NCBI GenBank assembly: GCA_014871385.1 | Contig: CM026429.1 | Location: 13,739,783-13,803,782 of the forward strand | Reading direction: 5' to 3' | Length of the DNA: 64,000 nucleotides | DNA from: Ceratodon purpureus | Lineage: Eukaryota > Streptophyta > Bryopsida > Pseudoditrichales > Ditrichaceae | Shown here: positions 54,309 through 64,000 of the stretch, piece by piece | Layout of the letters: each line of letters begins with the position of its first letter | Numbering within the stretch: position 1 is the stretch's first letter | Made by a program: the position numbers and the translations under genes | Notes under the pieces: generated by a model | Told to the model about the DNA's origin: nothing | The model's input: the letters and a program-made list of their open reading frames with translations, nothing else | Database searches by the model: none

Positions 54309-55696
54309 ATGGTTGCTGGATCTTCCATACCGCTGCAACTAGGAGATGACCAGGTAGTGTGATGTTGTCTGTTTTGTGTGATTCACTGCTTTGATGTGAA
54401 TGATGGTCGGTGAAAGCGTGATTTTTGTTTGAGGGGTGGTTACTGTTCGTTCATATGCAGAGTTTGGCGCTTGAGCAAGTGTTGGAGATGGTTGCTGCTG
54501 GCCAGGGTGAGCAGACAGGAACCAATCCTCAGCAACTTGCTGGGATCTCCCTGAGAATGATGAAGTTTCTCAGGGAGAAGCAGGAGATTGAGAAAGCGTT
54601 GGTGACAATGAGAATGTGTCAACAGCAGGCTGTGCACATTGCAGAGCAGCAGAAGATGGTAGGTATGCTTAAAAGTCGTGAGGAGGAGAATTTGGTACTG
54701 AAAAGGGACTTGGAAGCTCTAAGAGCTCAGTTGGCAACGACAGCTCAGCCTCGGGAGCAGATGCTGAACCCGGTGCCGAGAGACTCCGAGAGAGACTCGC
54801 AATTGAACCCCTTCTACGAATCGCCCAATGGTTCTGACTCTTCCGATGACTATGGCTCCGGCCCATACGATTGGAACTCTGAGCACTCTTCCGATGACTT
54901 TGGCTCCGGCCTACACGATGGGAACTCTCACTCTTCCGATGACTCTGGTTCTGCTTCTTCCAATGACTCTAACTTGGTTCTCGATCCTGACATGGTGGAG
55001 AGGATGAAAACAACCTTCGAAGAATACGACCTTGCAGTGGAAATATATTGCAATTACGTGCATAAGAAATGGGCAGAGAGAACAGGGAGAGGTTTCCGGC
55101 ATATTGAAACATTGGAGGAGTTACTGAAAATTTTTAGAATTAGCGAGGATGCTCACGAAACATTCAAAAAAGATTTTTCACAGGTCAAGCACTTGATCTG
55201 GGAGCATTGGGTTAGCTCAGTGATGTTCAAGGATTTTGAGGATCCGTTGTATGGGCTGGAGGATCTGACGGCACAGGAAATGGTGGACTCTCGGACACTC
55301 AACTACAAGTCCTTAATGGTATTCCACAAGTTTTGTATCAAGAAGTATGTTGAAATTTTCCCACAGTGGTTGCTACAACAACTTCAACAGTCCCGTGGTG
55401 TGGATCGTGATGAGTGTGGGAGATTTGAAGGTGATAAGTATTTTCGAGCCAAGTTCGCGGAAGTAGCCAAAAGTATTTGGTTTCTTCATGAATTAGCGTC
55501 CTCTTCACATCTTCTTGGCAGCCTTCTAAGAGTTTCCCCTGGAACTGTCTTTAAAAAAGAACTTCATTTGTGGGTCGCGCATATTTGGCCTTATGACCCC
55601 ATCACTGTGGATATTATGTTAACCCCAGGGTTTTGTGTTGGAAACGAGGTCATTTTCCGTAGCCGTGTCCTGTGCACAGAGCAACCGATTGAGTAG
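54309..55696 (+). CDS. GIL1/IRKI-like (DUF641-type) coiled-coil protein
   Basis: Plant-specific protein resembling GRAVITROPIC IN THE LIGHT 1. The favoured model joins exon 54309-54353 (MVAGSSIPLQLGDDQ) to 54461-55696 in phase 0 across a GTAGTG...ATGCAG intron, giving 426 residues. The alternative starts at ATG 54455 inside the acceptor. Residues about 50-120 are a coiled coil (MMKFLREKQEIEKAL..., LKSREEENLVLKRDLEALRAQ). An acidic Ser-rich linker repeats SSDDxGSG three times. The C-terminal half carries the family signatures: a WFLHELASS-type helix (IWFLHELASSSHLL), then MLTPGFCVGNEVIFRSRV near the end, matching the MPGFRVG...V motif of GIL1 relatives. Arabidopsis GIL1 works in phytochrome-controlled shoot gravitropism; the role here is unknown. 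Confidence 0.78.
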
Positions 55697-57248
55697 AAGT
55701 GAGGAGGGGAGAGTGGATTGGGCGGAGTTTCGGTGAAAGCCATAGAGTCTGCATCTGCTATAGCGAGCTGAACAGATTGCATATCCATGTATCTACCCTA
55801 CAGCGAGTGCTGGGCACTATCCTTTCACTGCAGGATGCTTCTGTAATCTCTTGGAACCTGAGTTTCATGGGAGAGCTTTGCAGAGAAGATCTAAGGTTGG
55901 TGTTGCGAGCACCTCAAATTCCATCAGTTTTGGTCACTTTCGGTCGGCAAATTATCTTTTTTATAAGCTTGGATTTGGTTTTAGGAGCAAGGGCAGGAGG
56001 AGGCATGGATTTAGGCTTGGCCATGGGTTTGGTAGCGCTTCGCCATCAGGTGACCAGGCTGGTCTGTGCTGTGACTGCTAATCTGCTGAAGAATGTCGTG
56101 AGTCAGCATTCTTTAGTTGTACATTTGTGTTTTATGAGTTCAGACTGTTCCTTTCACCTGTGCACCAAGTCTTTGAAGCATGAATTTACCTGATTGTAAT
56201 TTCGGCCTTTGTTGAAGCTCCTGAAAGGTTGTGTTCATTGAGGAGGATTCTAGGAATGTATGTTTTTCTAGAGTGGGTGGGCTCCCTACATTTTGCAAGA
56301 TCATGTGAAGGAGATAGTCGACTCTAGTTGGATTGGTGTGGATGTGACCTGCTTGAACGTTGGGTCTCCGTTTGGCATTTGGGTAATTCTGTTATTATTT
56401 CAGTTGGATAGAAGCGGATTCTTTAGCTGTAAGTTGGTTGTCAATGATGATGAGAATAGTGGATTCACATACGTGAGGCGAGACTTTGAAACCGTTTATA
56501 AGCCCACAGAGAATTTGAGACACTGGTTTTAGTTAAGAAGCATTTAAATGAAGGGACCCTGTAATTTTAGTCCACTGTGTCAGGGGAAAGGAAGCAGGAG
56601 TTGAAACTTTGTTTACATACTTGAAGAACCCAGTGCGAATGGGTTTCCCAATGGGTTCCGAGAATTAAAAAAATACACTTCTTGTGTAGGGTACCCTTCA
56701 CACCCCATGTGTAACAGAACTTGATGTTCTGTGTAATGCTTGTGGGCATTCGCAAAGTATGCAAGCGAATTTCCACACTTTGAGATAATGATGAAAATGA
56801 GAATGACAAGTGAATATGTACATGAAGATAGAAAACACGGTGCTGGAAAGTTGAGTTGAACAATGCCCATGTAATGTGTTCAAGTCAGCAGCAGTGTATA
56901 AAAGCACTGCTACAGACCAAGGTTGAGCACATACGACCACTATGTCGTCCTATCAGCTGATTGTTTCAGTGGAGAAACTGCGATAACATACTGCTCGTTA
57001 CAGAACCAATGAAATAAACACTACTAACAGTCTAACACCCTTCGGAATGTCCTTGGCATCAGCAATCCTAAGACCACAGCATTTACAACACAAACCACAA
57101 ACCACAATGTTGAATACAAGAGATAAATCCAAACACTGTTCAAACATAACTTATGAGAGGTTGGAGGACAGGCACTGTAAGAATAACCAGATAATGAGAA
57201 TTAATGGTTCATTGCAACGACTCAGAAACTTAATCGCTACTTGGAGAG
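55697..57248. other. Spacer and 3' untranslated regions of convergent genes
   Basis: Includes a + frame at 55699-56193 (164 codons) directly after the GIL1-like stop, most likely 3' UTR. GCAGTG-TATAAAAG-CACTGC at 56891-56910 is a small perfect hairpin around a TATA-like core. No confident gene. Confidence 0.55.
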
Positions 57249-60200
57249 TTAGAAGTCTTCGTCTGCAAGAGAAGGACGGGTAACTGGCACTGCCCACCGC
57301 CCCAAGTGAGCAGTATAGTTCAAGCACCTGACGATCCCCCTCCCAGAAGCGCCATCGGGAAAGTCCACAACACTCAAACTGCCTGTGTCCAGGTGATACG
57401 ACCCCAGTGCAGCTTGAGAAAGGCCAAGGCAGTGAGCCAGCATTGTAATATGTACAGTTGGGTGGGATACCACTACCACTGTCCGTTCTTTAGACTCTTT
57501 AGGATCATCGGAGTCTGACGAGACAGCTAGGTTTCCTAGCTCGTTGAGCACCGTTTGCCACGCATCACCAGCTCGTTCCCACAGAGAAGATAGACTCTCG
57601 GCGCCCGGAACAACCTCATGTTGAAGGTAGTCTTGCCAACGCTCTGGCTCCACCACACTTTCCTTGGGCTTCCCCTGCATGAACCAAGCAAACCGATTTA
57701 TGAGTATTTTCACTTGCAGTTGTAGCAATTGAAAAGTTGGCGACCTCGGAAACTAAAATTTAAGCGCTCACCTGCCATTCACCCCAGTCCATGTCCCGAA
57801 GCCCGGACAACTCCTTCGTGTCTACGTAGCGAGGCAGGCAGTTGACACCTAAGCAGTCGGCTGCCTCTTGCACCTATCCATGAGATCCACAATTCAAGCT
57901 TAACAATGCTGATTGGCAGTGTATAAGAAACTCATATTATCCGATGAGGTTGATAATGCTCAATTTCTCAAATATTAGATGAGACAGATTCAAATTGACG
58001 GGAATATGAAATCTTACGAAAACCAAAATAAGGAGCAGGAGCTGAGTGAGAGTAGTTGATAGAGAAATTTAACCACCTGAGTAATATAGTCAGCAGTGTG
58101 CTTAGCGCAAGATCCAGGTCCGTGGAGCACCACGTCCACATTCACGTCAAGTAGCAACTCCGCGACCTTCCCAGACTGCACCCATCCGATCCCCCACAAA
58201 AGGTCCAAATAGTCTGTAAGGAACTAACATCATAACCTTTGATCAAGTCAAACAATAAATCTCGAAAATGGAACGACGTATCCTTGACAATAGTCATAAG
58301 TTACGAATGACAGACGCTCTTATTTGCAAATTCAGGGATAAAAGTTTCTCATACATCAACAAACGCAGAGAAGGAAGAAACTTTCAAATACGAGTAAACG
58401 ATACAAAGGACTGCAAGTGTACCTGAATGCTCCCCAAGACATTCACATTTTCATTCGCAGAAGCTGGAAAGCGTCTCTACAAAAGCGCACCACATCTCCC
58501 TAGGTTTAAGAGAAGCTGTTACTGGAAACTTAAGAACCGCAACAGGCCTCCCTTACAATTGCTTATATCTGCTACCATGACATTATGTAATGAATATGAG
58601 AAAGTGTACCATCTCTTGGCAATTCGCACCTGAATCGAGCTATCAGTAGCCCCATGGCAAACAAGGAGGACACGCGTGAGCGCCTTCCGCCCCCCTGACA
58701 CTATCAAAGGCGGACTTGGTGTCTGCAATTCAGTAGTCCTGCATCAATGTTAAGATCTCTCTCTGTCACATTCTTTCCTTCTGGAAGGGTATGTATGTCT
58801 GCAGTATCAGCCCTGTCAACCGCTTGTCTCTGGCTTTTAGATTCTTTTATATGCCTGGCATCAGAGTCATCAGCCCTACTACTTTAGCTGGATACTTCTA
58901 CTTGGCTAAAAAATCTCAGTCTATGAATAGCGATGAACAGTTGCATTATGGACTTGAACGGAAAACTTGTGATTAAGCATGCAACCATAATTCTCATTAA
59001 ACCCCCTTTCTAGTTTCAATATTGTTTATGCAACAACTGCAATCTTTCCCATGAAAACCATCACCGAGGATTGAAGAAAGTGCCTGATTAAGTCGATCGA
59101 GGCAGACATAAGGAGGCAAATCACCACTCATCCGCGGGGTGAAGTCCAAAACACTCACTCCACAGTTGCTCTGAAGCAGCTGCCTGAAATATTCTGGTCC
59201 CAACCCTGGCAATACAAACACATTAACAGAAGGCACCGTACTCAATTCTGCGAAACCTTTCTACCTTAACATGTGAATTAACATTATCATTACTCAAATT
59301 CTGATAAGCTCAAATCATAAGCAATTTCACTAGAGCAATGGACCGGCATAAACCTGTGGCAGTTGCAACCAACGCCTGGTTGACGGCATTATGAGCAACT
59401 ACGAGTATTGAGATGCCATCACTGTTCAGGATACTTTGCCAGCATGACTGAGCACGCGCCCAGAGTTCACGCACTGGATAATGCCCATCAATCTCGAAGT
59501 TGGCAGCATCTTTCTGCCACATCCTATAATTTTCGCCATACCTGTCTTTTCCCTCTTGCTTATACAGGCCCTGACGAATTTCAAGAGATTAAGAACAATT
59601 GCAACTGGAAAAACCAGAGAAAGAGCAAAAAGGCTAACATATAGCTAGCATATGATGCAGAAGTCTATTGTCAATCATATCCAACGAGAAGCCAGCAAAG
59701 AGATACACTTAAAGAATAATGTCAAAAATCCTTCTACCTGATACTTTCAACGCTATGAGGCTGCCAAAATCTTTTCGAAACTTGAAAAAAATTGAAACAA
59801 AAATACGAATCGACAATAAACATATCAGGCTTACAAGGAATATGTCTATTAGCAGTGAACTTTGTACCTGAAAAGAGTATAGATCAATCTCCCGCAGGTC
59901 GAACAAGGATACCATCGGCTTCTCACGTGCATCCCAGATAATTTCCGCAGTGCGTTTTGTTCTTGCAAGTGGACTAGAGCCCCACAATCCCACATAGTAT
60001 CAGACCAGCGCTTCTCCCCTTGTGATCCAGCAATCACTTCACAAAGAATAACATGCAAATACGCAGAATTTGCAGGGTGGCCTAAAACATGAACTAGAGA
60101 AGAACCTGTAGAAGCAGCTATCGAAGTTGTCACCGAGTAACATCTGCCGAGAGGTTTCGGCCTGGCTCACTCCCTTGGGAGTCAGAACAGCAAAGTCCGA

Positions 60201-61198
60201 GCTCCCCTGAATACGTCCAATTGCATTCCATGTGCTCTCCCCATGCCTCACCAGAACCACACGCTTGTGCGCTTTGATAGGTGGCAACACATCATGTGAT
60301 GCCACACTCATGTCTAAGCTCTCCTTTAAGCTAGGAGACTCCTTAGCTTGCTCTGCATCTTTAAGTGCCGCCATGACTCGGGTTGACGAGTTCCTCTGCA
60401 AAATCACCGAGTATGAGATTATCCGCACCTGATCATCACAACGATATTACAATTGGCAAACAAAATATGCCATCTACTGCGAAAAAAAAACCCTATTTCT
60501 AGCGTTAAACTAACAACGTTACAGAAACACATACTCTCCTATAAAATGAAAGCTCCTATATGCGAAGCTGAAAAAATTAGCAGATGGGTGTGACGACTAT
60601 CCCTGCATTCTCTACCCAATCTACTAACCAGATGTGCACAAAAGCACAATTCATACTTAGAAGATGGGTAATTGGTCACCACGAATTGGTTATTTATTCT
60701 GTACTTGGTAGGGCCTGTTCATTGCTGAAATTCATAATGCTTGAGGGCGAGTTATCACTAAAGAGCTTCCTCAAACCCTCAACTCATCATCCAAACTAGC
60801 TCATTAAAAGGAAAAAAATCCTTCACCAGCTAGCATGACAGTAGAATGTCCCCAACTCTTGCATTGCACGATTATACCCAATTTGAACTAGCGACAACAA
60901 ATGAGAGGCCTTCTAGAAATCATTCTTTTCATTCTCGTAAACAGTAACTGGGCCAGAAAATGTGAGCTTGAACGTGGACAGGGAATTGCACCTTAGCACC
61001 TCCATGGATGGCCGGAGCTGAACACCCCCGGATGGAAACCACGACATTCCCTGCTGGACCACGGCCTCCTGCCCTCCCCAGCTGCCGCAACGCCAGCCTC
61101 GTGGAAGCCCAACTCAGAGCGCAACCCCAGGAGATTGTCGACGAAGATGGCAGAGACGACGAGGACGCTAGTGGCAGAGCTGTGCCAGGAAAGGCCAT
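57249..61198 (-). CDS. Chloroplast 2-carboxy-D-arabinitol-1-phosphatase-like protein (two phosphoglycerate-mutase domains)
   Basis: Histidine-phosphatase protein like plant CA1P phosphatase, which degrades the Rubisco night inhibitor. Ten phased exons: 61198-60992, 60428-60106, 59973-59868, 59570-59354, 59205-59084, 58722-58630, 58476-58423, 58175-58077, 57873-57772 and 57674-57249, giving 582 residues. Exon 1 encodes a Ser/Arg-rich transit peptide (MAFPGTALPLASSSS...). Domain 1 has the active RHGE motif at residues 130-133 (VLVRHGESTWN), SPLARTKRTAE, the acid/base segment REIDLYSFQ, and the second catalytic His in VVAHNAVNQAL. Domain 2 is degenerate: its motif is CHG at 347-349, though VVVSHPTVH remains. 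The exon ending at 59084 needs a GC donor (CAG/GCACTT) to give the conserved LNQ-TPSPP join. Confidence 0.92.
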
Positions 61199-62220
61199 CG
61201 CCACAGATCAGACTGCTCCGGAGTCTACGTCTACGTCTACACTCCGATTCCAAATGAGCTCCGGAGCCGAGTCCAGGCCAGTCCTCTCCTGCCTGCGACC
61301 TATCCTGGCATCTGGGTTATGCACTGAATTCAATCACAGAGCCGAACCTGGCCGACCATTTGACCCATCTGGAAAAGTAGACATTCTTCTTCTCTCTGTC
61401 CACTACAAGCAAAGTGGTCTTTTTGCAGAGTGGTCGTTTTTTCATTCCTATTTTGAGCCAATATTACAGAACATGGTGAGTGAGAATCGCCACAACACAA
61501 CAGATAAGGAAAAGTTACCTTTTCGGCATTTTCAATTAGTGAGAAGCAACGGGTCTAAGTTAGCGATACTTTGTGAGTTTAGAGATCAAAGGTACGTCGA
61601 GGTTCCTACAGGTAAGGCATCGAGAAACAAGAAGCGGGGCTATGCTGCGAGTGATTGTGGTATCCTCATCGCCATTGCGAGCCCAGCGCCTACCAGTCCT
61701 CAAACGCACATCCTGTCGTAGGGGAGATCGCTGGCTGGGCGAGTTCATCGCCGGACCCTGCTGTTGAACCCTCTGAACTGGTTGCAGCTCGTTAGATCGT
61801 CGATCATCCCGTCGGATCCGCTTCATCTAGCTATATGTTTACGATGCACTTGGAAATTCGTGTTTGTTGTGTTTACCATGGGCATTTACAGCCGGGGAAT
61901 ACCGGAGATGATATGCAAATCTTCATGAGCACTGTAATGACGATTTAAGACAAATGTGGGTCAGAAGGTATCAACGATGTTGGTGCTCTTCTGAAACATT
62001 CTGAAACACAAATGCGCTAGTGTGGTCTTCAATTACAAGGAACTGAAATTGATTTCTGAACCTCATTCTTATTGTACAATGATATTTTTTTTAAATTAAA
62101 CATGATACGGTAGTGGAACTTTGCTGTGTAATATAATTTTGCTGTCGGATCAGTGGTTGGTTGTTATTTTTAATATCCCTGCTAAGGTCTAGGCGTAATG
62201 ATAATCGTCGAGCTCTAGGC
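61199..62220. other. Spacer between the CA1P phosphatase and oxygenase genes
   Basis: Presumed promoter of the phosphatase gene and 3' end of the oxygenase gene. The + frame 61008-61721 that crosses it is judged an antisense by-product. Confidence 0.6.
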
Positions 62221-63986
62221 TTATGCTTCAACAGTGGGTGATGAATCCACTGCGAGTGTCAACTTCATTCTGTCAACACCACGGGTGGTGAGCTCAATTT
62301 GAAGGGTGTCGGTCAAATATTCACTGAATCTTACGGATCTGAAAACTGGTGGTTTAAATCTGCTACAAAGCTCTGCAGCTGGTTGCACCAATGTATCTCG
62401 TTTAGGTTGGAAAAAATTGGCTATGCTGAAGCAACCTGCAGGAAGAGCTACAGCTTGATGGTGTGCGCTCTTGAATCGATTGTTGCTTATCATCTGGCAA
62501 AACAAGTGCACACAATTTCAAATAGTATTAGCATCTTTGATTACACAAAACATTTCTGCAAGCATTTACCCAATGTTCATCACCGGTGTTTTAAATGAAA
62601 AAGGTCACATTCTAGCTTGAGGTCACACCTTCAGAATCCTTGCAATGGTCATAATTTAAAAAATTCCAAATGGCGATTATGTTACAGCCACATACAGATT
62701 CCCAGAATATAATCAAGAAGTAATTCTAGCCTAGTAAGCCAACATGAATAAGAATCTGATGAGTAGGCCACTTAGACCTACAAAGCGCGTGTTGCCTCCT
62801 TTCAAAGTAAAGACATGCTACGGACACCTGAAAACAACAAAACTGGAAGATTAATAAATTAAAAATTGAGTGAATGAGCAAGATCTTTCCTGAAGCATGT
62901 CGCCAATGTTGACAACAAAGGAATGAGGAATGGGTGGCACTGGGACCCAGAGCTCATCTTTCAGCACTTGTAGCCCACTCTCAGCGGCTTGCTGCAAAAT
63001 GGTCAGGCTTGATACATCAGTGTGTCCGGAGCATCCCATGACAAGCTCTGGGTGTGGGCACGGAGGATAAAAGTTGAGAGATGTCCGCAGAGGTGCTGCC
63101 TCTCCTGCAAATTGGTTGCACAAGAAGTCTGGACTCTGCCCCAATCCCTCGGACAAGATAGCCAGGATTTTTCTTGCGAGCTCATGAATTGCATCTCCAT
63201 ACCTTGTCAGCACTTGGCTGCAAGCACATACATCTAAACTTTATCAGTCACTGCCTTGACTCAATCTAGCATCTAGAATGTTGAACGGAACAAAAAATCT
63301 GGATAGATAATCCTTACTGTGAGCCAGGAGGCTTGTCAAGAACAATGTCATACGGTTCTTCATTTGCATCTTTGTTGACAGTAATGAGAACCAAACGATC
63401 GACCCAGTCCTTAGGAGCACCAGCAGACTCGAAATACCGGCCATAGCCAACTCCTCCCCCCTCCCTCACTCTAAACTCAGCTTTGTCCGCAGCAGACAAG
63501 GCATAGAACCCCTTAGCCACGTCCATGGCAGCATCCATTAGGGTTTCCGAAACACCATGGTTAACAACCTGGACATGAATAACATAACTTCAAATCCAAA
63601 TGGGCACCATAACAAAAGCCAAGTAACCATCGCTAAAACCCCAAATCACAACAGATAGTCCACTACTTGCAACACTTGCATGACCAATTGTGAATCGACT
63701 CCATGAGCTTGAGCAAACTAAGAATTATACCTGAGTACCTTACCCGGAAAAAACCCCACTCTTCACAAGCTCGAATGGTCTGATCCTCCACAGTCTTCTT
63801 ACTTTGGCGATCTACTCCAAGCATGGCCATGTCAATCACAGGAAAAGGTAACCTTGGGGTTTCAATTCTCCTTTGCAACAGAGCACGCTCATGTGGGGGT
63901 CGGATGAAAGCCAAAGGAACCTCCATGAGACCATGCTCCACCATGTCTTGCACCATCTCAGGCCCAGGATCAAGTCCACCGTTAAC
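62221..63986 (-). CDS. 2-oxoglutarate/Fe(II)-dependent oxygenase, 5' partial, with frameshift
   Basis: Isopenicillin-N-synthase-like plant dioxygenase. Exons: 63986-63744 (preceded by an acceptor, so earlier exons lie outside), 63569-63318, 63217-62890 and 62493-62221. It shows the N-terminal DIOX_N domain (LPFPVIDMAMLG, ACEEWGFFRV, VVNHGVSE), then LNFYPPCPHPELVMG, the iron ligands His and Asp in SGHTDVSSL, and RFKSAHHQAV with the third His and the 2-oxoglutarate RxS motif. Two oddities: exon 2 is 252 bases where phase demands 251, shifting frame just after NHGVSET; and the intron after MLQ begins GA, not GT. Either the assembly has errors, splicing is unusual, or the copy is decaying. The substrate cannot be told from sequence. 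Confidence 0.85.
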
Positions 63987-64000
63987 CTGCAAATCACTCT

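Noticed and set aside
55699-56193. 164-codon + frame after the GIL1-like stop as a separate gene
   Set aside because: Begins three bases after the stop codon in another frame, with no family match; better explained as 3' UTR.
61008-61721. 237-codon + strand frame opposite exon 1 of the CA1P phosphatase gene
   Set aside because: Its GC-rich first third is the mirror of the transit-peptide exon and the rest has no domain; long antisense frames are common over GC-rich coding sequence.
1-64000. CRISPR arrays, bacterial operons or phage defence systems
   Set aside because: The window is eukaryotic nuclear DNA with spliced genes; no direct-repeat/spacer array is present.

Overview
This is a nuclear plant genome window. 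Most genes are split by GT-AG introns of roughly 80-500 bases, several products carry likely chloroplast transit peptides, there is a plant-type tRNA-Ser, and the spacers are AT-rich. Homologues of moss-like divergence, large AT-rich spacers and a chromodomain (Ty3/gypsy) remnant make a bryophyte, most likely a moss, the best guess. That is inference: nothing in the window fixes the species.

Layout. 1-4222 (+): 3' part of an Integrator subunit 7 gene. 4.2-10.8 kb: AT-rich gene desert with a pyrimidine-rich array, a degenerate repeat block, an (AT)n tract and a 99-bp tandem duplication. 10.8-12.5 kb (+): DUF1771-Smr protein. 13.5 kb (-): tRNA-Ser(GCU). 14.1-14.8 kb (+): small unknown protein. 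16.3-18.3 kb (-): complete seven-exon PDX2. 19.3-20.1 kb (-): secreted repeat protein of unknown function. 22.0 kb (+): chromovirus fragment. 25.1-28.7 kb: head-to-head pair, a trihelix factor (-) and an unknown protein (+) that share a C-terminal motif. 30.5-32.2 kb (-): SLX9-like ribosome biogenesis gene. 34.4-36.1 kb (-): intronless, GC-rich M32 carboxypeptidase. 36.2-41.3 kb (+): a 5'-truncated but otherwise intact HDS (IspG) gene, starting 75 bases from the M32 start codon.

41.5-45.05 kb is the most unusual part: a foldback element with arms of 885 and 785 bases. Each arm holds a G-rich GGGGCTT minisatellite. The loop holds a zinc-ribbon ORF and, abutting it, a 936-bp element with TTAA ends and CCC-type inverted repeats (piggyBac-like). 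Diverged direct repeats follow to 46.1 kb. 47.9-49.2 kb (-): an unusual three-domain GPI-anchored lipid transfer protein. 49.2-54.3 kb: gene-poor, with a TATA/CCAAT pair lacking an ORF and a SINE/LINE insertion with a 14-base target duplication. 54.3-55.7 kb (+): GIL1-like (DUF641-type) protein. 57.2-61.2 kb (-): ten-exon chloroplast 2-carboxyarabinitol-1-phosphatase-like gene. 62.2-64.0 kb (-): 2-oxoglutarate/Fe(II) oxygenase running off the window, with a frameshift and a non-GT donor.

The genes form no operon-like pathway. HDS (isoprenoid), PDX2 (vitamin B6) and the CA1P phosphatase (Rubisco inhibitor turnover) are separate housekeeping functions. Exon structures were built by hand from splice motifs, reading phase and family similarity; phases were checked arithmetically.
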